From the NCBI RefSeq assembly GCF_016545825.1, contig NC_052615.1, positions 22,126,520 through 22,190,519 on the forward strand: 64,000 nucleotides of DNA, written 5' to 3'. Shown here piece by piece: positions 34,071-45,800 of the stretch (within the stretch, counting starts at the first letter, position 1; each line of letters opens with the position of its first letter). The stretch comes from Eucalyptus grandis. Taxonomy: Eukaryota; Streptophyta; Magnoliopsida; Myrtales; Myrtaceae. Under the pieces are notes generated by a model. It ran no database searches. It worked only from the letters and a program-made list of their open reading frames with translations, and had not been told where the DNA came from. The translations under genes and the position numbers were made by a program.

Positions 34071-34553
34071 TCATAAATGTGAACAACTCGGGAAATTACA
34101 ATCCGGACATCGATTTCTACGCAATCCTAGAGATTTTACATGACCACAAAACACATCTCTAGGTATTGGCTTTGTCATAGGATCTGCTACCATTTTATGC
34201 GTAGATATGTACTGCAAGTTCACATCCTTTCGTACAACCATATCTTTGACAAAGTTATACTTTGTATCTATATATTTGGTCTTGCCATGATATTTTGGAT
34301 CTTTGGTGTACGCTATAGCTGCTTGGCTATCATTAACCAACAATGGATTTGCAGCTTTCTCATTAACACCTAAATGATCCAAAAATCTCTTAAGCCAAAC
34401 TTCTTCTTGTACCGCTGCTGATAATGCCACGAACTCAGCTTCCATCGTGGACAAGGCTATACATGTTTGCTTCTTACTGCTCCATGATATGGCGCCATTG
34501 TTCGAAGAAAGCAAATCTGAGGTAGATTTTCTTTCATCTAAATCTCCTCCCAA
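34071..34553 (-). pseudogene. copia RNase H domain
   Basis: The frame (160 residues) carries WSSKKQTCIALSTMEAEFVALS and KTKYIDTKYNFVKD, hallmarks of copia RNase H at the polyprotein's C-terminus. It continues from the broken reverse transcriptase upstream. It is separated from that domain by stops and shifts, so it is not expressed as part of a full polyprotein. Confidence 0.9.
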
Positions 34554-34654
34554 TCAACATTTGAATAGCCTTTAAGTCGCAGATCCTTTCCTTGGTAATT
34601 CAACTTGAAATCAACGCTTCCCTTCAAATACCTCAATATTCTCTTAACGGCTTT

Positions 34655-35684
34655 TCAATGTCTTTGGACTGGATTGGATTGGTATCTACTCACCATTCCA
34701 ACCGCAAAACATATGTCGGGTCTTGTACACATCATAGCGTACATCAAGCTCCCAACAGCACTAGCATAAGGGACATGTTTCATTTGTTCCTTCTCTTGTG
34801 GAGTCCTTGGACACAGTCTATGGCTCAATCCTTCACCTTTTGCAATAGGAGTGTCTATGGGTTTACAATCTTGCATACGAAATCGTTCAAGAACCTTATT
34901 TATATAGGTTTCTTGCTCAACAATCTCTTCGAACGATCTCTTGAAATCTTAACTCCAAGAATGTATGCAGCCTCACCCATATCCTTCATCTCAAAGTTGG
35001 AAGACAACAAACTCTTGATAGTATTAACAAACTCCATATTGCTTCTGGCAATCAGTATATCATCAACATATAATAATAAGATCACAAATTGATCCTTGGA
35101 TCTTTTGATATATACACAATGATCCTCATCAATCATTGTAAAATCATATGCCATTATGGCATTATGAAAACGTATATACCATTGTCTTGATGATCTGCTT
35201 AAGGCTATATATCGACCTCAAAAGTCGACATACCTTTTCTTCTTGGCCTTTCACTATGAAACCAGCAGTTGTTCCATATATATTTCTTCCTCTAATTCTC
35301 CATTGAGGAAAGCAATCTTTACATCCATCTGATGTAACTCAAGATCCATACTAGTTACTATTGCCAGAATAATGCGAATCGAGGTAAATCTCACTACAGG
35401 AGAAAACGTATCTTCATAATCAATTCCTTCCTGTTGATTATACTCCTTCGCCACTAGGCGAGCTTTATGCCTTTCTATCGAGCCATCAGCCTTTTGCTTT
35501 ATTTTGAGAACCCACTTGTTCCAATAGCTCTGCGTCCTTTTGGAAGATCAACCAGTTCACAGACTTGGTTTGATTTCATTGACTCCATTTCCTCTTCCAT
35601 TGCATGAATCCATTTTTTCTTACTAGAGCAATTCAGAGCCTCATTAATATTTCTTGGCTCATCCTCATCTTGTGGAGCAACCAT
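34655..35684 (-). pseudogene. copia reverse transcriptase, in pieces
   Basis: Three broken frames cover the domain: [20 protein letters not shown] with [12 protein letters not shown] (35254-35454), LLLYVDDILIA with the YVDD catalytic motif (34900-35154), and KPIDTP...ASAVGSLMYAMMCTRPDI (34655-34876). The pol linker is at 35499-35684. The family copies element RNA into DNA. The frame breaks make this copy inactive. Confidence 0.9.
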
Positions 35685-36162
35685 AAAAGTTTCCCCTTCA
35701 ATGGCAAAACGTCGACGGGGAATACTTTGGCGACTTGTTCACCGTATGGGAGATTGTACACTTTGCACATTATTCCCCATTACGCTCCCACTTGGATGAG
35801 ATAATGATGATGTCGTCTCGTTATATGGTTGCAATTGAGAATGAGTTGAATTCAATTCATCACTTCTCATATTACTCCCACTTGGATTAACTCCACTAAC
35901 ATCATTATCTCGATCCAAGGTCTCAAATAGGGAGTAATCTTCCCCTATTTCGCCATTCTTAGGAAATTCATCCTCTAAGAATGTGACATCCCATGATTCA
36001 AATTCAGTTATACTCCCACTTTCCTACTCACCTATGAACACATACCATTTCAAGTGTTTAGAGTATCTTATGAAAATACTCTTTTTCCTTTGGGACCCAA
36101 TTTCCCAAACTTGTGAGAGGACTCATGTGTATAGGCAGCACAACCCCATGGCTTAAGAAAAC

Positions 36163-37260
36163 TTAAATCCGATTTTCTACCTGTCCATAACTTATATGGA
36201 GTGGAAGTAACTGATTTAGAAGGCACACGGTTAAGTATATAGGCAAAGCGATTAACAACGCATCACTCCAAAAGGTAATAGGTAAGTTAGCATGCGCCAT
36301 CATGGACCTAACCATTTCCAGTAGGGTTCTGTTTCTTCTCTCCGCAACACCATTTTGTTGAGGAGTATATGGAATAGACAACTGTCTTTCTATTTCTTTT
36401 TCATCACATAATTTTCTGAACTCATCAGATAAATACTCTCGACCTCGATTGGATCTCAATGCTTTTATTTTCTTGTTTAATTGATTCTCTACCAGGTTCA
36501 TAAACCTTTTGAAACAACTTATTGCTTCAGATTTATGAGAAATCAAATAGACATATTCGAATCGAGTATAATCATCTATAAAAGTGATGAAATAAACAGC
36601 CCCATGCCTTCCTTTCACATTCATTGGACCACAGACATCAGAATGGATTAAATGTAGAGGAAATTCAGCTCTTTTACCTTTTCCAAATGGTTTCATTGTC
36701 ATTTTCCCTTCTAGGCAATACTTACATATGGGCAAATCGACTTTTTCAATGTTGCTCAACAAGCCCTCTTTGGCTAGTCTATTCATACGCCGTTGGCCAA
36801 TGTGACCAAGTCTAGCATGCCACACATTCACATCATTATCATATGTATTAGGAGACGTGATAAGGGAATAACAAACATTTGCATTAACATAATCAATATC
36901 TAATACAATGAAACCATCCAGAAAATAACCACAACCATAGTAATTTGTATTCAAAAACAAATTCACACCTCTATTATAAAAGTTCATATTAAAACCTAAT
37001 TTAACCAACACTAAAACAAATACTAAATTCCGACGAATCTCCGGAGCATACAACACATCATAAAGGAACAAAGTGCGTCCACCACGCATATTCAGTTGGC
37101 ATGTGCCAATTCTTTTCACTTCAGCTCTGGAGTTGTTTCCCACATAGATCCACTTAGTTCCAGTCGGTACTCGTCGAAATTCCACGAATGATCCTCTATC
37201 CTTCGCTACATGGTCTGCCACTCATGAATCCACAATCCACAAAGGATTAGACCCAGTTAA
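36163..37260 (-). pseudogene. copia protease end and integrase, mutated active sites
   Basis: The protease motif reads WIVDS followed by a TGA (37222-37224) where DSG is expected, a nonsense change in the active site. The pre-integrase zinc region (WHARLGH...CKYCLEGK) and integrase core follow. Of the DDE triad, the first Asp (HSDVCGP) and the Glu (NGVAERRNRT) remain, but the second is Asn (ALRSNRGREY instead of RSD), which should abolish activity. The frame shifts at about 36163. Confidence 0.9.
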
Positions 37261-37441
37261 GAATACAAAACTCGACACAAAAGCAAAGTTCTGAAAAGTA
37301 CAAGGGTGCATACCTTCTTTGGCTCATGACAGATCGAGCATAGTGACCCTTCTTGTCACGCTTGTAGCATTTCACCCTTGCAAGCTTTTTCATGCGAGGG
37401 CGCTTTCCTCTTTCATGTTGGTTAAACTTGGGTTTCTTCAT
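37247..37441 (-). pseudogene. copia gag zinc-knuckle relic
   Basis: A Lys/Arg-rich stretch with CYKRDKKGHYARSV corresponds to the CX2CX4HX4C knuckle of Gag, but the second and the last Cys are lost. It lies between the gag core and the protease as expected. It is decayed. Confidence 0.7.
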
Positions 37442-37692
37442 GATAGAGTTCAGGACCTGAAGGAGGCGTCTTCCTTGCCTTTCCCTTTATCAAACCATTA
37501 GAGGCGTTTGCGCTTGGAGCTCAAGCTCCATGTGAGCTAGAACTAGCATGATAGAGTTCAGCATCTCGCTTAAAGAGGCGGTCCTCTTCCGGCTCAAGAT
37601 GGCGCCGCATCCTCAAAAGTTTTGATATTTTCATTATGGGTCAGGTGCACCTTTATATGCTCCCAACTCTGAGGCAAGGAACGAATCACTGC

Positions 37693-38199
37693 TTACACTT
37701 GCTGCTCATTTGTGAGGACATGACCAGCATCTTTCAGCTTATTTATCATGTTTGACATCTTTCTAAGATGTTGCTTCATGGTCTGACCATGAGGCTTCTT
37801 GTAAGAGTCAAACCTAATAGTGAACTGTCTCAGTCTGGTCACTGAAGTATGACCAAATCTAGCTGCCAATCCCTTCCACATTTCCTTGGCATTGTCAAAA
37901 CACCTAAACTCTCGCATGACGTCATTTTCCATGCTGCTCAGCAACGTGATGCGAGCAAGAGAGTTCTTTCTTTTCCATACAGCAAAAGCTTCCTTATCTC
38001 TCTTGTGCTGTGCAGTGGTTCCTTCTTCAAGTTCTACCATGATCAGGTTAAGAGCTTCTAGTGCCTCTTGCTCTTCCAGCACATACTGGATTTTCATGTG
38101 CCAGATTTCATAGTTGTCGCCATTGAGCTTTTCACATTTGTTTAGCTCGGCAACTATGCTATTTGTGGCTGAAGCCATTGATCTGAACACATCAGACAT
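37693..38199 (-). pseudogene. copia gag core
   Basis: 168 residues from an ATG at 38199. LNGDNYEIWHMKIQYVLEEQ and WKGLAARFGHTSVTRLRQF match the UBN2/gag-polypeptide core of plant copia Gag, the particle-forming protein. It ends at a stop before the zinc knuckle, so Gag is truncated relative to a full-length one. Confidence 0.88.
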
Positions 38200-38570
38200 A
38201 TATGCACAAATTATTAATGCCTATCATTTATACATCCCTATTTGCATAGACCCATCATATTAATGAACAATTTCAAGCAAGGTTTCAGAATCAAAAGGTC
38301 ACTATGTTTCCAATCATCCTCCAAAAAACCTAACTTAAAACTATCATTAATATGATTGTCATATGCAAAATAAATTCTACGAAGTTACAAAAACTTCTAT
38401 AACTACCCACAGCTAACTACCCACAACAACCAACAATAACAGAAAGTAACAGATAATTGACATCCAATAAAACAGTAATGCTTTCACTTAATACAACTAA
38501 CATATAGGTTGCTTCATCAACAACAATTAGGTAGTAAGCATTACATAAGATGTCCACAAAGCACACTTAA

Positions 38571-38981
38571 CTAAGAAAACAACCAATACATATAACACCA
38601 AGCCAGCACACGAACTGGGAAAGATCCTCTTTTGTTCAATTTCTTGATCTTTTCCCTTGTAACAATGCAGTAATATTCATTTACAAAATTCATCACAATT
38701 TTCTTATATGAATCACCTCCGTTGACATCCCATATGCGATTCAACACATCTTGCCATTCAGGTGGAAGAGTGTTTATGAAAAATCGCACCATCTCTGACT
38801 GTGGCATATGAAGACCATTCCATATGAACTGTTGAATTTTCTCGTTGACTTCAAGGACGTGATCAATTAAGTCACCACTCTCCCATCGATGATCAGTCAG
38901 CTCAGCTATCAACTTAGACAGCCTATCCTTTTGTTCATCGGTAACTGCGCGAATAGGTGTGCGTAACCTCAGGGAAGGCAT
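38571..38981 (-). CDS. Extra Gag-like ORF in the copia leader
   Basis: An ATG at 38981 opens 136 residues between the primer binding site and the usual gag. The middle (DLIDHVLEVNEKIQQFIWNG ... FFINTLPPEWQDVLNRI) has the layout of the UBN2 Gag fold: helix pairs followed by LPPEW. It is not a repeat of the canonical gag at 37693-38199, and no zinc knuckle follows. It could be a second, diverged gag module, a captured fragment of another element, or a leader ORF. No frameshift is evident inside it, unlike the rest of the element. Confidence 0.5.
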   Translation of the reverse strand: MPSLRLRTPIRAVTDEQKDRLSKLIAELTDHRWESGDLIDHVLEVNEKIQQFIWNGLHMPQSEMVRFFINTLPPEWQDVLNRIWDVNGGDSYKKIVMNFVNEYYCIVTREKIKKLNKRGSFPVRVLAWCYMYWLFS

Positions 38982-39521
38982 TTTTCCTGCAACAAATGCA
39001 GAACTGTTCCTGCAACAAATGCAGAACAAATAAGAGATCACATATAATCCACATAGACTTAATTGAAAAAGAAACACATTCTTTTCCTCTCTTTTTTTTG
39101 GTCAACAGTCAACGGTCGTCGATCGTCGGACCGGTCGGATCGGTCAGGCCGGGTTGCACAAACCGACCGCACGTGCTGTGTGCGTGAGCGGCTGACGTCA
39201 CGCGGACATTAGGTGGCACATGCCGCCCGCGTGCTAGGCGTCCACGTGCCGGTTCGCCACCGTTGTGCCGCCGTTACACGCGCTGGCCGAGCCCGCTGGC
39301 GCGCCCGCCCACGTGGGCAAAAGACATGGCCGCGCATGGGGCACGTGCGGCGTCAGCGGCGCACGACTTTTCACCCTATGTCTTTAGAAATCGATTTCGA
39401 GTCACGTCAAAAATGGACGAACAACGCTCGGGTGTCAAGATTTCTCGCCCGATCCGTACAGCCGAAATTTTCGCGAAAAATCAATCAAAAACATCAAACA
39501 GGTCGAAAAAACGTGAACTAG

Positions 39522-39534
39522 GGCTCGATACCAA
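39522..39534 (-). other. Primer binding site of the copia element
   Basis: TTGGTATCGAGCC directly follows the 5' LTR on the minus strand. It matches the classical initiator-Met tRNA site TGGTATCAGAGC with one base missing. This confirms the element's orientation. Confidence 0.85.
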
Positions 39535-39950
39535 TGTTGGGAATAACGGATTCCAAACCGGATTCGACACTAAATCGAACCCCTAAAGCAATGCGGAAGA
39601 CAAGCCCGGGAAAAACACGTATCACCGATCCTAAAGCACACCACGAATTCGAGCGTACCTTGTTAGCCACAAATTAGACACTCGACGCCGATAAGAGGAA
39701 GAGAATCCATCCGTAACGCAAGGAAAGGAAAAAGTTGCCGGAGCCTTACTGTTTTCCTTTTCTTTTTGGAGAGAGAGAGAGCGCGGAGAAGACGTACGTA
39801 CGTTTTTTTTTTTTTTTCAAAAGGTGTCTTCTCCTCTCTCTCTCATCCCTTTTATACGTCCCTCCATCCACAGGCCCTAATTCTGTGGGCCGGGCTTTTA
39901 GGCCCAACATGGGCGGACGGGCCTTAAGCCCATCACTAATAAAACCATTA
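39535..39950 (-). repeat. 5' LTR of the copia element
   Basis: 416 bp. On the plus strand it begins TGTTGGGAATAACGG and its far end is ACCATTA rather than the ACCATCA of the other LTR, a change of the terminal CA. Confidence 0.9.
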
Positions 39951-39985
39951 GTAATGAACAAACCCAATTACTAGGGAACATATGC

Positions 39986-40660
39986 CTAATGGTTGTCAAA
40001 CCAGTTCTGTGCTTGCAAATAATTGATCAGTTTGTTGTCCACTTGGAAAGCCTTTGTAAGGACATCAACATTGATCAGTGGCTTCGATCCAAAGACTGAA
40101 TTTGCTATGGTTATGAGATCCGAATTCTAGCTGCTCAAGAAAGCAAAGGCCAATGCATTAGCTTGGCCAATATTTAGCTGGAAATGTACAAGGCCTTGTG
40201 GAAACATGAAAACATCTCCTTTGATCAAGACTTTGGTGAAGAGAGTATTGTTCAAATGGTTGGATGTGACAAAACCGACGTAAAGCGTACCATCCACGAC
40301 CACTACCATCTCGGTGCCATGAGGATGGATGTGGGAAGGGTTTAGACCATACGGAGCAAAGTCAAGGCAGGCCATGGCAATGCCAAGAGTGTTGAGTCTT
40401 GGGAATTGGTCAACAAAGGTAGTCGTTACTTTGGATCCGAGCAGATTCGATGTGTTCCCAGGATATCTGAACTTTGTGAAGGAGAAATCATCTGCAACGA
40501 CAAGCTTTGGATCCTTGCAGAACTTTCCATTCACAAGCACCATAGAGTTGCTGTCGTTGATGGCTACACAGAAGTCTTGAAGAGGACTTGGGTCGGAGGT
40601 AAAAGCATGAGATGATGCCAAAGCCAAGAGGACAAATGTTAGAAGGAACTTCGGCTCCAT
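39986..40660 (-). pseudogene. Germin-like protein copy 4, nonsense mutation and transposon at the start
   Basis: Intronless. [20 protein letters not shown] is a signal peptide, then [20 protein letters not shown] and GKFCKDPK. The metal site reads HIHPHGTE, with Arg changed to His and a preceding Pro to Ser, and the second box is GDVFMFPQGLVHF. A CAG-to-TAG change (40127-40129) ends the frame at LSS; the old C-terminus (LQAQNWFDNH, TAG at 39986-39988) stays readable beyond. The current ATG at 40660 lies inside the end of an inserted transposon (40653-41625), and the old 5' UTR is displaced to 41629 onward. A copia element occupies its 3' flank. Confidence 0.87.
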
Positions 40661-41625
40661 TCGTTTCACGAAAATGACTTTCGGGAAACATTTTTTGAAT
40701 TTTCCAATGTTTGTTCCATGGAAAATGAAATAATCAAGGAAAATGTTTCTATCATTAGAAAAAACAACCTTTAAAGATGAGAAAAATGTTTTCCATAACT
40801 TCTTCCACCTTGTTTCTTTTCACCAACACATTTATGCTTTCTTTTTCTTTTTCGTTTTTTTTCTTTTTTTTTAAAATTGAGTTTTTAATTTTTTTCCTTT
40901 TCTTTTTTTTTTCTTTTTTTCCATTTCATCTTCTTCCTTGGGGGCCGATCGCCGGCCACGGCGGCGGCTGGTGATTGGCCGCGAGCCAGCTCGAGCCTCG
41001 CCCCAGGTTGGCAAGGCTTTGCCTAGCTTGATCTCGGCGAAGTCAAGCTTGCCCGAGCTCGCCAAGCTCGGGCCTCGCTAGATTGGGTGAGGCGAGCCCT
41101 GCCGGCCTAGGGGCGGAGCTCAAGCCTCGCCCGGATTTGGCGAGCTAGGCGGGGCTCGGGCCTCACTAGAGGTTTGTCTTTGGGCTCGGCGAGCCGCAAG
41201 CTTGCCGGATCTGTGGCGGAGCTCGGGCTCCCAATCCCAGCGAGCCCGAGCTCCGCCGCTAGATCCGACGAGTTCGTGGCTCGAGCTTGGCGAGATTGGC
41301 CGACTAGCAGCCGACCATCGTTAGGCCTGTGGCGGCGGAGGAAAGAGGAAGGAAAAGAAAAGGAAAAAGAAAACTAAATAAATAAATAAATAAATAAAAA
41401 TTTTGATTTTTAAAAATACAAATAATTAAAAATTCATTTTTTTAATTCTTTGATAATTTTTCCTAAATAATTAAATTAGCCAATGAACTGTGAAAATATT
41501 TTCCACCTAAAGTTCAGGTTTTAGCCGAACACCGATAAATATAATCATTTTCTTCGAAAATGACTATTTTCGGAAAACGTGATATTTTCTGAAAACGTGA
41601 TACTTTTCGTGAAACGAACGGACCC
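40653..41625. mobile_element. PIF/Harbinger-like element inserted at the germin copy 4 start codon
   Basis: Left end GGCTCCATTCGTTTCACGAA and reversed right end GGGTCCGTTCGTTTCACGAA are inverted copies; TTA follows the right end (41626-41628), while the left flank reads TTC. The sister element is 21645-22746. Core 40940-41330 is GC-rich. Sequence right of the element (41629-41660) aligns with the 5' UTR of germin copy 3, which proves insertion at or a few bases before the old initiator. 41660-42120 is otherwise AT-rich with no gene. Confidence 0.8.
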
Positions 41626-42124
41626 TTATTATCAAGAGATTCTCTAAACCTTCATTTTTTCCCCAAAAAAACTCTTACATTTTCATTTGGAAAAGAAAGA
41701 ACTCCCTTCACTTCACTCAAATCTAATGCATTGACATGCAAAAGTCACTTTTAGTATATTATCAGTAGTTCAGTCATTTCGTCATATCATTGTTATGGCT
41801 AAGGCCGTATAAAAAATGGTAACGATCTATTTAAAGTTACTTTTACTATTTCACTGCCATATTTTTTTTCCTTCGATCTTCTGGCTTTCCTGGTTTAACT
41901 TTTGTAAACATAAAATTTCCAACAAAAAAAAATACGAATATTGACATATAGTGACACTTGTCTTTTGACAATTTTTGAAAACTTAAAACATTCTTAAATT
42001 TTTGGAGGAAAATAAAAAGTAGAATTTTTTCTTTAAGTGTAAACAGTGCGCGTTAGTTGCTTTATGTAGTTAATTTTTTTAAGTTTATTTTCACGTACAT
42101 ATCACATGCATATACACATACAGA

Positions 42125-42470
42125 TGTCACGGTCCCGAGGTTTCCCATGCACAAAGAATCATATTTGATCCAAGAATTTTGAGCCAGTCTCCTAGGGATT
42201 TTGGAACATTTCCAGGGACAGGCACGGCAAATTTATCGAGTTCTACAGTATTCTTGGTATAAATGCCGGAAATTAATAAATATGGAGATACAATCTCTAC
42301 CATTAGATCAAAAGACAATCATTGGCTATAATGAAAGGGACTCTTGTATAAATGGGGGTGTCCTCCTTTTCATTAGTATCCACCCACATTTGAGTAATAA
42401 AAAGTACTCTATCACAAAACTTTTCTCACTAGAAACTCTCTCTCTATTATCCAAATGAGCGAGCAATCAA
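42125..42470. mobile_element. Possible LTR fragment
   Basis: TGTCACGGTCCCGAG at 42125 resembles the start of plant gypsy-type LTRs, and a promoter-like GTATAAATGGGGG (about 42337) follows. I found no matching end or target duplication, so it is either truncated or a false call. Confidence 0.3.
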
Positions 42471-42742
42471 TCTTTTAGAAAAAAAGCTTAGCTTAGGTGC
42501 TCCACCAATCCAAGGAAACATATCAAGGAAGGTTAAGTCATTCCAATTCCAAGCAATTGGCCCATGACACATAAATATGGGAAAATTACCACAAAAAAAA
42601 AAGAAAAAAGAAAAAAGAGGCCTAAATCTACTGCACTTTTACCAATTTTATCATAAACTATTTTATATTTTATCAATTGAGTAAATCTATTTCCGCCAAT
42701 TTCCTCTCCACTCCTTGGTGACTCATGCAACTCTATCCTTGA

Positions 42743-42823
42743 GCTCAATGCGCTCTCTCGGCTGCTCGGCAAAGGAGCGAGCTTGCCCTCGCATTAAGCC
42801 TTGGTGAATTCGTGCTCCCGTTG
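42743..42823 (+). pseudogene. Unidentified coding segment, 5' part, cut by a solo LTR
   Basis: A frame open from just after a TGA (42740-42742) reads RSELALALSLGEFVLPL into the LTR junction. If the LTR and one target duplication are removed, it joins in frame to 46201-46356. I do not recognise the protein. Confidence 0.4.
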
Positions 42824-45800
42824 TGTGACATCCCAAATTTTCAATTCTGTTTTCCATTGAATAAATCGGACCTTTCATCGACGCGCCTATAGGGCTATTC
42901 TCAGAGCTAATCACTCTCGAGATAACTAGACTATTTGGAGAAGCCATTAAGGAATTAATGTAATAGACTCAAGAATTCGACCATAAATCGATTATTCGAC
43001 TGTGCTCATTTTTAGAGGTCATTACGGCACAGTTCAAAAAATGATTAGAGATCAGAGATAGGTCGGTTCGACTAAGATGTGTGGCTAAACATGGGTGACT
43101 CCACTAAATTGGAAAATTCTTGTTGGCCAGCACTAGACTAATTTTTCTATCATTTTGGTACCCTGTGTCTGTAATTAAATCCTCGAGATTTTTACAACAA
43201 CTGAGAGTCACCAATGTGTCGAGTGGGTTCATTGTGGCTCGAAGAAAATCGATCACGGGTCATTTGCACTAAAAATTTCTGAAACCTACCCAATAGCTTA
43301 GGTCACGCTAAAAACGCTCCTGAGTGAAATTGACCGTGAATTTGAATCCGATTTTAGAAATTGAAAGTTTCGTCATGTCACGAATCATTTTAGGAACATC
43401 GACTTAGTCTCAGAAGACTTTTCTGAAAACCGAGACTTTTTGGAAAAAAGTCATCCTAGGGCTGTTTTTGTTCAGAAAATGTGAGGGACTGTTTTTGTTC
43501 ACGCAATTGGGATGCGAATGGGATCAAGTGGTGAGGAAAAATATCAATTGGATCATTGAGGTGTTAGTTGAATTTATAGAGGTCGATTTGTGTTGATTCA
43601 AGAAAGAATTGGTGTCCATTTGAAGAGAACCAAGCCAACCTTATGTGCCCCCACCGCCTAAGGCTTTTAGACCATTTCAAGGGTTGCAAATGAAGCCTTG
43701 GTGGTTGATTCTCAGCCTAGGAGGATAGCTGTGGAGGAGGAATGGTCAAGGAGACCATTAGATGAGGATTGAAGCTTGGTGACCCCCTATTGTCTCCTCT
43801 CTTCCTCTTTCTCCCTCAGCTGGCTGAACACCCTCCCTTCCCTCTTCATTGCGCCATTCGGACTTCTAGCAACTAGAGAAGAACCGCCGAAGACAACCCT
43901 CGCCGCCGGATCGCACGCTACTCGTCGCCGTAGCCGCCCTCGCCTCGCATGCGCGCCGCCACTACTCCGTGCCCGTCCGTGCGACCCCGATGCCCCCAAC
44001 AACCTTGTCTCGTGTCCCAATTGCTGTTTTGGGATTGGTTGAGCTCACTCAAAGCCGTTTCGCCTTCGTTTAGCTGCCATGAGTCCTTGCCGTTGGCCGC
44101 CGAGTACCCTGTAGCTACCTTCACCACCTTTGCTTGCTCTAACTAGCCCTTGTTTCCCTCTATTTCAACCAAGAATGGAACCCGAAAGAGTGGGTTTCTA
44201 GTAGCACCTCGGGCCCATTTTGAAGGTGTTCCAGGCCCCGAAAGCTAAGCCTACTTTGGAGTTTTCCGTCCCTCGTGGCGTTCCCGTTGTTTCGAACCGA
44301 ACAGTTCGTTAATCAAGTGATTTTACCTCACTAATCCTTGCTTAGTATGTTAATGACACTTAAGGGTTGATTAGTTTAGGTTAAGTGTGGATTAGTAATT
44401 AGTTAGATTAGATTAGCGAATTTAATTAATTACCGATGCATATTAGGTGGATAGTTAGTGCAATTAGAGCTTAAACAAGCTCTAGTATTTATTTAGAGTG
44501 ATTCGGAAAATTTTGGGTCCGTCTTGGCGTTTAATTAGGCTTTACAAGCCTAAGTTGTTATTTATTGCATTTATTTATTAATTTCCGTAATTATTTATTT
44601 ATTTATTTAATTTTCGGAAATTAGACCGGGATAGTTGGTGACCAAAATTTTATACTGATTGTGATGGTGTGATTCGTTTAATTAATTGAGCTCGAATTTG
44701 TACTGATTTGGTGTGAATTGTGATTTTAGGATATATTCCTAATTTTTTTTTTATTTTCAGTATTTAATTGGAAAATAACCGAGTGTCAGTTTACAACGTC
44801 AAAAATATTTTGGTGGACCATATGAAATGGTGGGATTTATAGAAAGAAAATTATTATATTTTGGCTAAGGCCGATCGTCTACCTACACATGACTATTTTT
44901 ATCGGGAATGATAAAAATGTTGAATTGGTTGTATGATTAAGATGGTATACTATATCAGCCTACGGGCGATATGCCAGCTTAGTAGAGAACAATATACCGG
45001 TATATTATATTAGCCTACGGGCAATATGTTAGGTTAGCGGAAAACAATATACATTATCAGCTTAGATTGAGCAATGTTGATATATTATATCAGCTTACGG
45101 GCCATATGACAACTTAGATAGAGAGCGGTATAATCGATTATCTTAAAAGTGAGCTATACTATCTATTTATCAGCTTAGTAATGAGCAATCTTGATATGAT
45201 CGGACTTTATAGATAGTATGAGATGAGCCGACTTAGAAAGGGGTTGTGATGACATGTAATCGATTAAGTCAATTGATCAATGAATCGATGCGAATTGATT
45301 TAGATGTTATGATTGCGAGTTTATAAATTAAACTGATTTGCAGGAAGAAGTGGAGACCTAGGTAAGTCTTACACCCCGTGATTGTGTTTAGGCAGCCCTT
45401 AGGGGCATATTTTCTTCCTAATCGAGTCTTAGGGGATATAACTCGCTGAGACATAGTCTTATTCCGTTGTGGGATCACATTTCAGGTCCATAGATAGCCG
45501 CCTCTCTTGCTCCTCTCGAGCATTTTGGCATACCAAAGAAGTTCACAGAACAGAATTATCACATTCCAATACATGAGCACCTTGAAGGGTTAGAGTATGT
45601 ACTGGTAAAGTCCATCGTTTGGGTTGATGCGGGTTTACCCAAAAAGGTACCCCATTAATACAGGGCATGATATCGCCATTACAGTGATGGACGAAGAGAT
45701 GGCCCGATGCCGAAATTTGATATACCTCGTATGTGATGGATGTTGCTTTTGGTAAGGGTACTTGCAGACCTTAAGGATGGATCGGTGGTGCATGCGAAGG

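Larger units (their letters stand above)
32582..39950 (-). mobile_element. Ty1/copia LTR retrotransposon, degenerate, nested in germin copy 4 flank
   Basis: Two LTRs (32582-33034 and 39535-39950) start TGTTGGGAATAACGGAT. GTAAT flanks the element exactly (32577-32581 and 39951-39955). Coding order on the minus strand is gag, zinc-knuckle relic, protease, integrase, reverse transcriptase, RNase H, which defines copia. All main frames are broken by stops or shifts, so it is not autonomous. The LTRs differ by an indel block and several substitutions, so the insertion is not recent. Removing the element and one GTAAT restores continuity with the 3' flank seen at germin copy 3, showing it entered an existing gene duplicate. 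Confidence 0.93.
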
